DNA from: Clostridiaceae bacterium
Lineage (GTDB): Bacteria > Bacillota > Clostridia > Monoglobales > Firm-18
NCBI GenBank assembly: GCA_012511915.1
Contig: JAAZFB010000136.1
Location: 1 to 6,365 of the forward strand
Length of the DNA: 6,365 nt
Direction of reading: 5' to 3'
Shown here: positions 6,152 to 6,365 of the stretch, one piece after another
How positions within the stretch are numbered: position 1 is the first letter of the stretch
Layout of the letters: each line of letters begins with the position of its first letter
Notes under the pieces: model-generated
Told to the model about the DNA's origin: nothing
Databases searched by the model: none
Seen by the model: the letters and a program-made list of their open reading frames with translations, nothing else
Program-made: the position numbers and the translations under genes

Positions 6152-6365
6152 GATTTCATGAACTTATGATCTGCAAAATAACAAAGGTGTATGATTTGCG
6201 TATTTCAGGCAGAGTGGGTGCAACAACAAATAAAGTTTTAGGCATAGAATCAAATAGAGATTTTTTAATTGACAATATTGATGAATTAGATTTGGACAAC
6301 TTCGATATGATGGTTATAGGTCATTTGAACGAAGCGGTTAATATTGTTGGTAACAATATACGAGA
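6136..6365 (+). CDS. Unknown protein, possible peptide maturation system component (3' end missing)
   Basis: An open frame continuing past the right edge; 76 full residues are visible from ATG 6136 (MHSLVRFHELMICK onward). It overlaps the peptidase gene by 16 nt. The frame is open upstream to 6073 (TGA at 6070-6072), and the codons just before the ATG read IAIFPFNKE, a beta-strand-like stretch that fits well as the natural N-terminus with MHSLVRFHEL as the next helix. No ATG, GTG or TTG exists there, so an ATT start at 6109 or a small frameshift is possible. Later residues alternate a conserved-looking 'NKVLGIESNRDFL' with 'FDMMVIGHLNE', which suggests an alpha/beta Rossmann-like domain. From memory it resembles the N-terminus of an uncharacterised protein family tied to clostridial Cys-rich peptide loci (a TIGR04066-type 'peptide maturation system protein'). 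That assignment is tentative and no function is known to me. Confidence 0.65.
   Translation, partial: MHSLVRFHELMICKITKVYDLRISGRVGATTNKVLGIESNRDFLIDNIDELDLDNFDMMVIGHLNEAVNIVGNNIR

Overview
The window looks like part of one compact, plus-strand gene cluster from a low-GC Gram-positive bacterium, most likely a clostridial Firmicute. The grounds are AT-rich codon use, strong AGGAGG-type ribosome binding sites, tight spacing with ATGA stop/start overlaps, and the gene families present. No gene on the minus strand is credible. Both ends of the window cut through genes.

The best reading is a ribosomally made, post-translationally modified peptide (RiPP) locus. In order it holds: a radical SAM/SPASM peptide maturase (5' end cut off by the window edge); an acyl/peptidyl-carrier-like protein overlapping it by 22 nt; a 29-residue, four-cysteine peptide gene at 1437..1526, which is the probable precursor; a 137-nt spacer with two hairpin-forming inverted repeats and a doubtful 40-codon ORF; two ABC exporter half-transporters, the second interrupted by one in-frame TAG; a short subtilisin-type (S8) serine peptidase without a signal peptide; and the start of a further gene that continues past the right edge.

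Proposed division of labour (inference): the radical SAM enzyme modifies the cysteine-rich core of the small peptide; the S8 peptidase, which looks cytoplasmic, is the candidate for removing the leader, since neither ABC protein has an N-terminal C39 peptidase domain; the two ABC halves would form a heterodimeric exporter; the carrier protein and the last gene have no established role. The set resembles, from memory only, clostridial Cys-rich-peptide maturation loci in which a radical SAM maturase, an ACP-related protein, an S8 peptidase and a conserved 'peptide maturation system' protein occur together.

Two things stand out besides the precursor. The second ABC gene carries a nonsense codon directly after the Q-loop while its downstream half is intact, so it is a very recent pseudogene, a sequencing error, or a read-through case. 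The ABC pair also has visibly higher GC and different codon use than the maturase and peptidase genes around it, suggesting that the transporter module and the maturation genes have separate histories.
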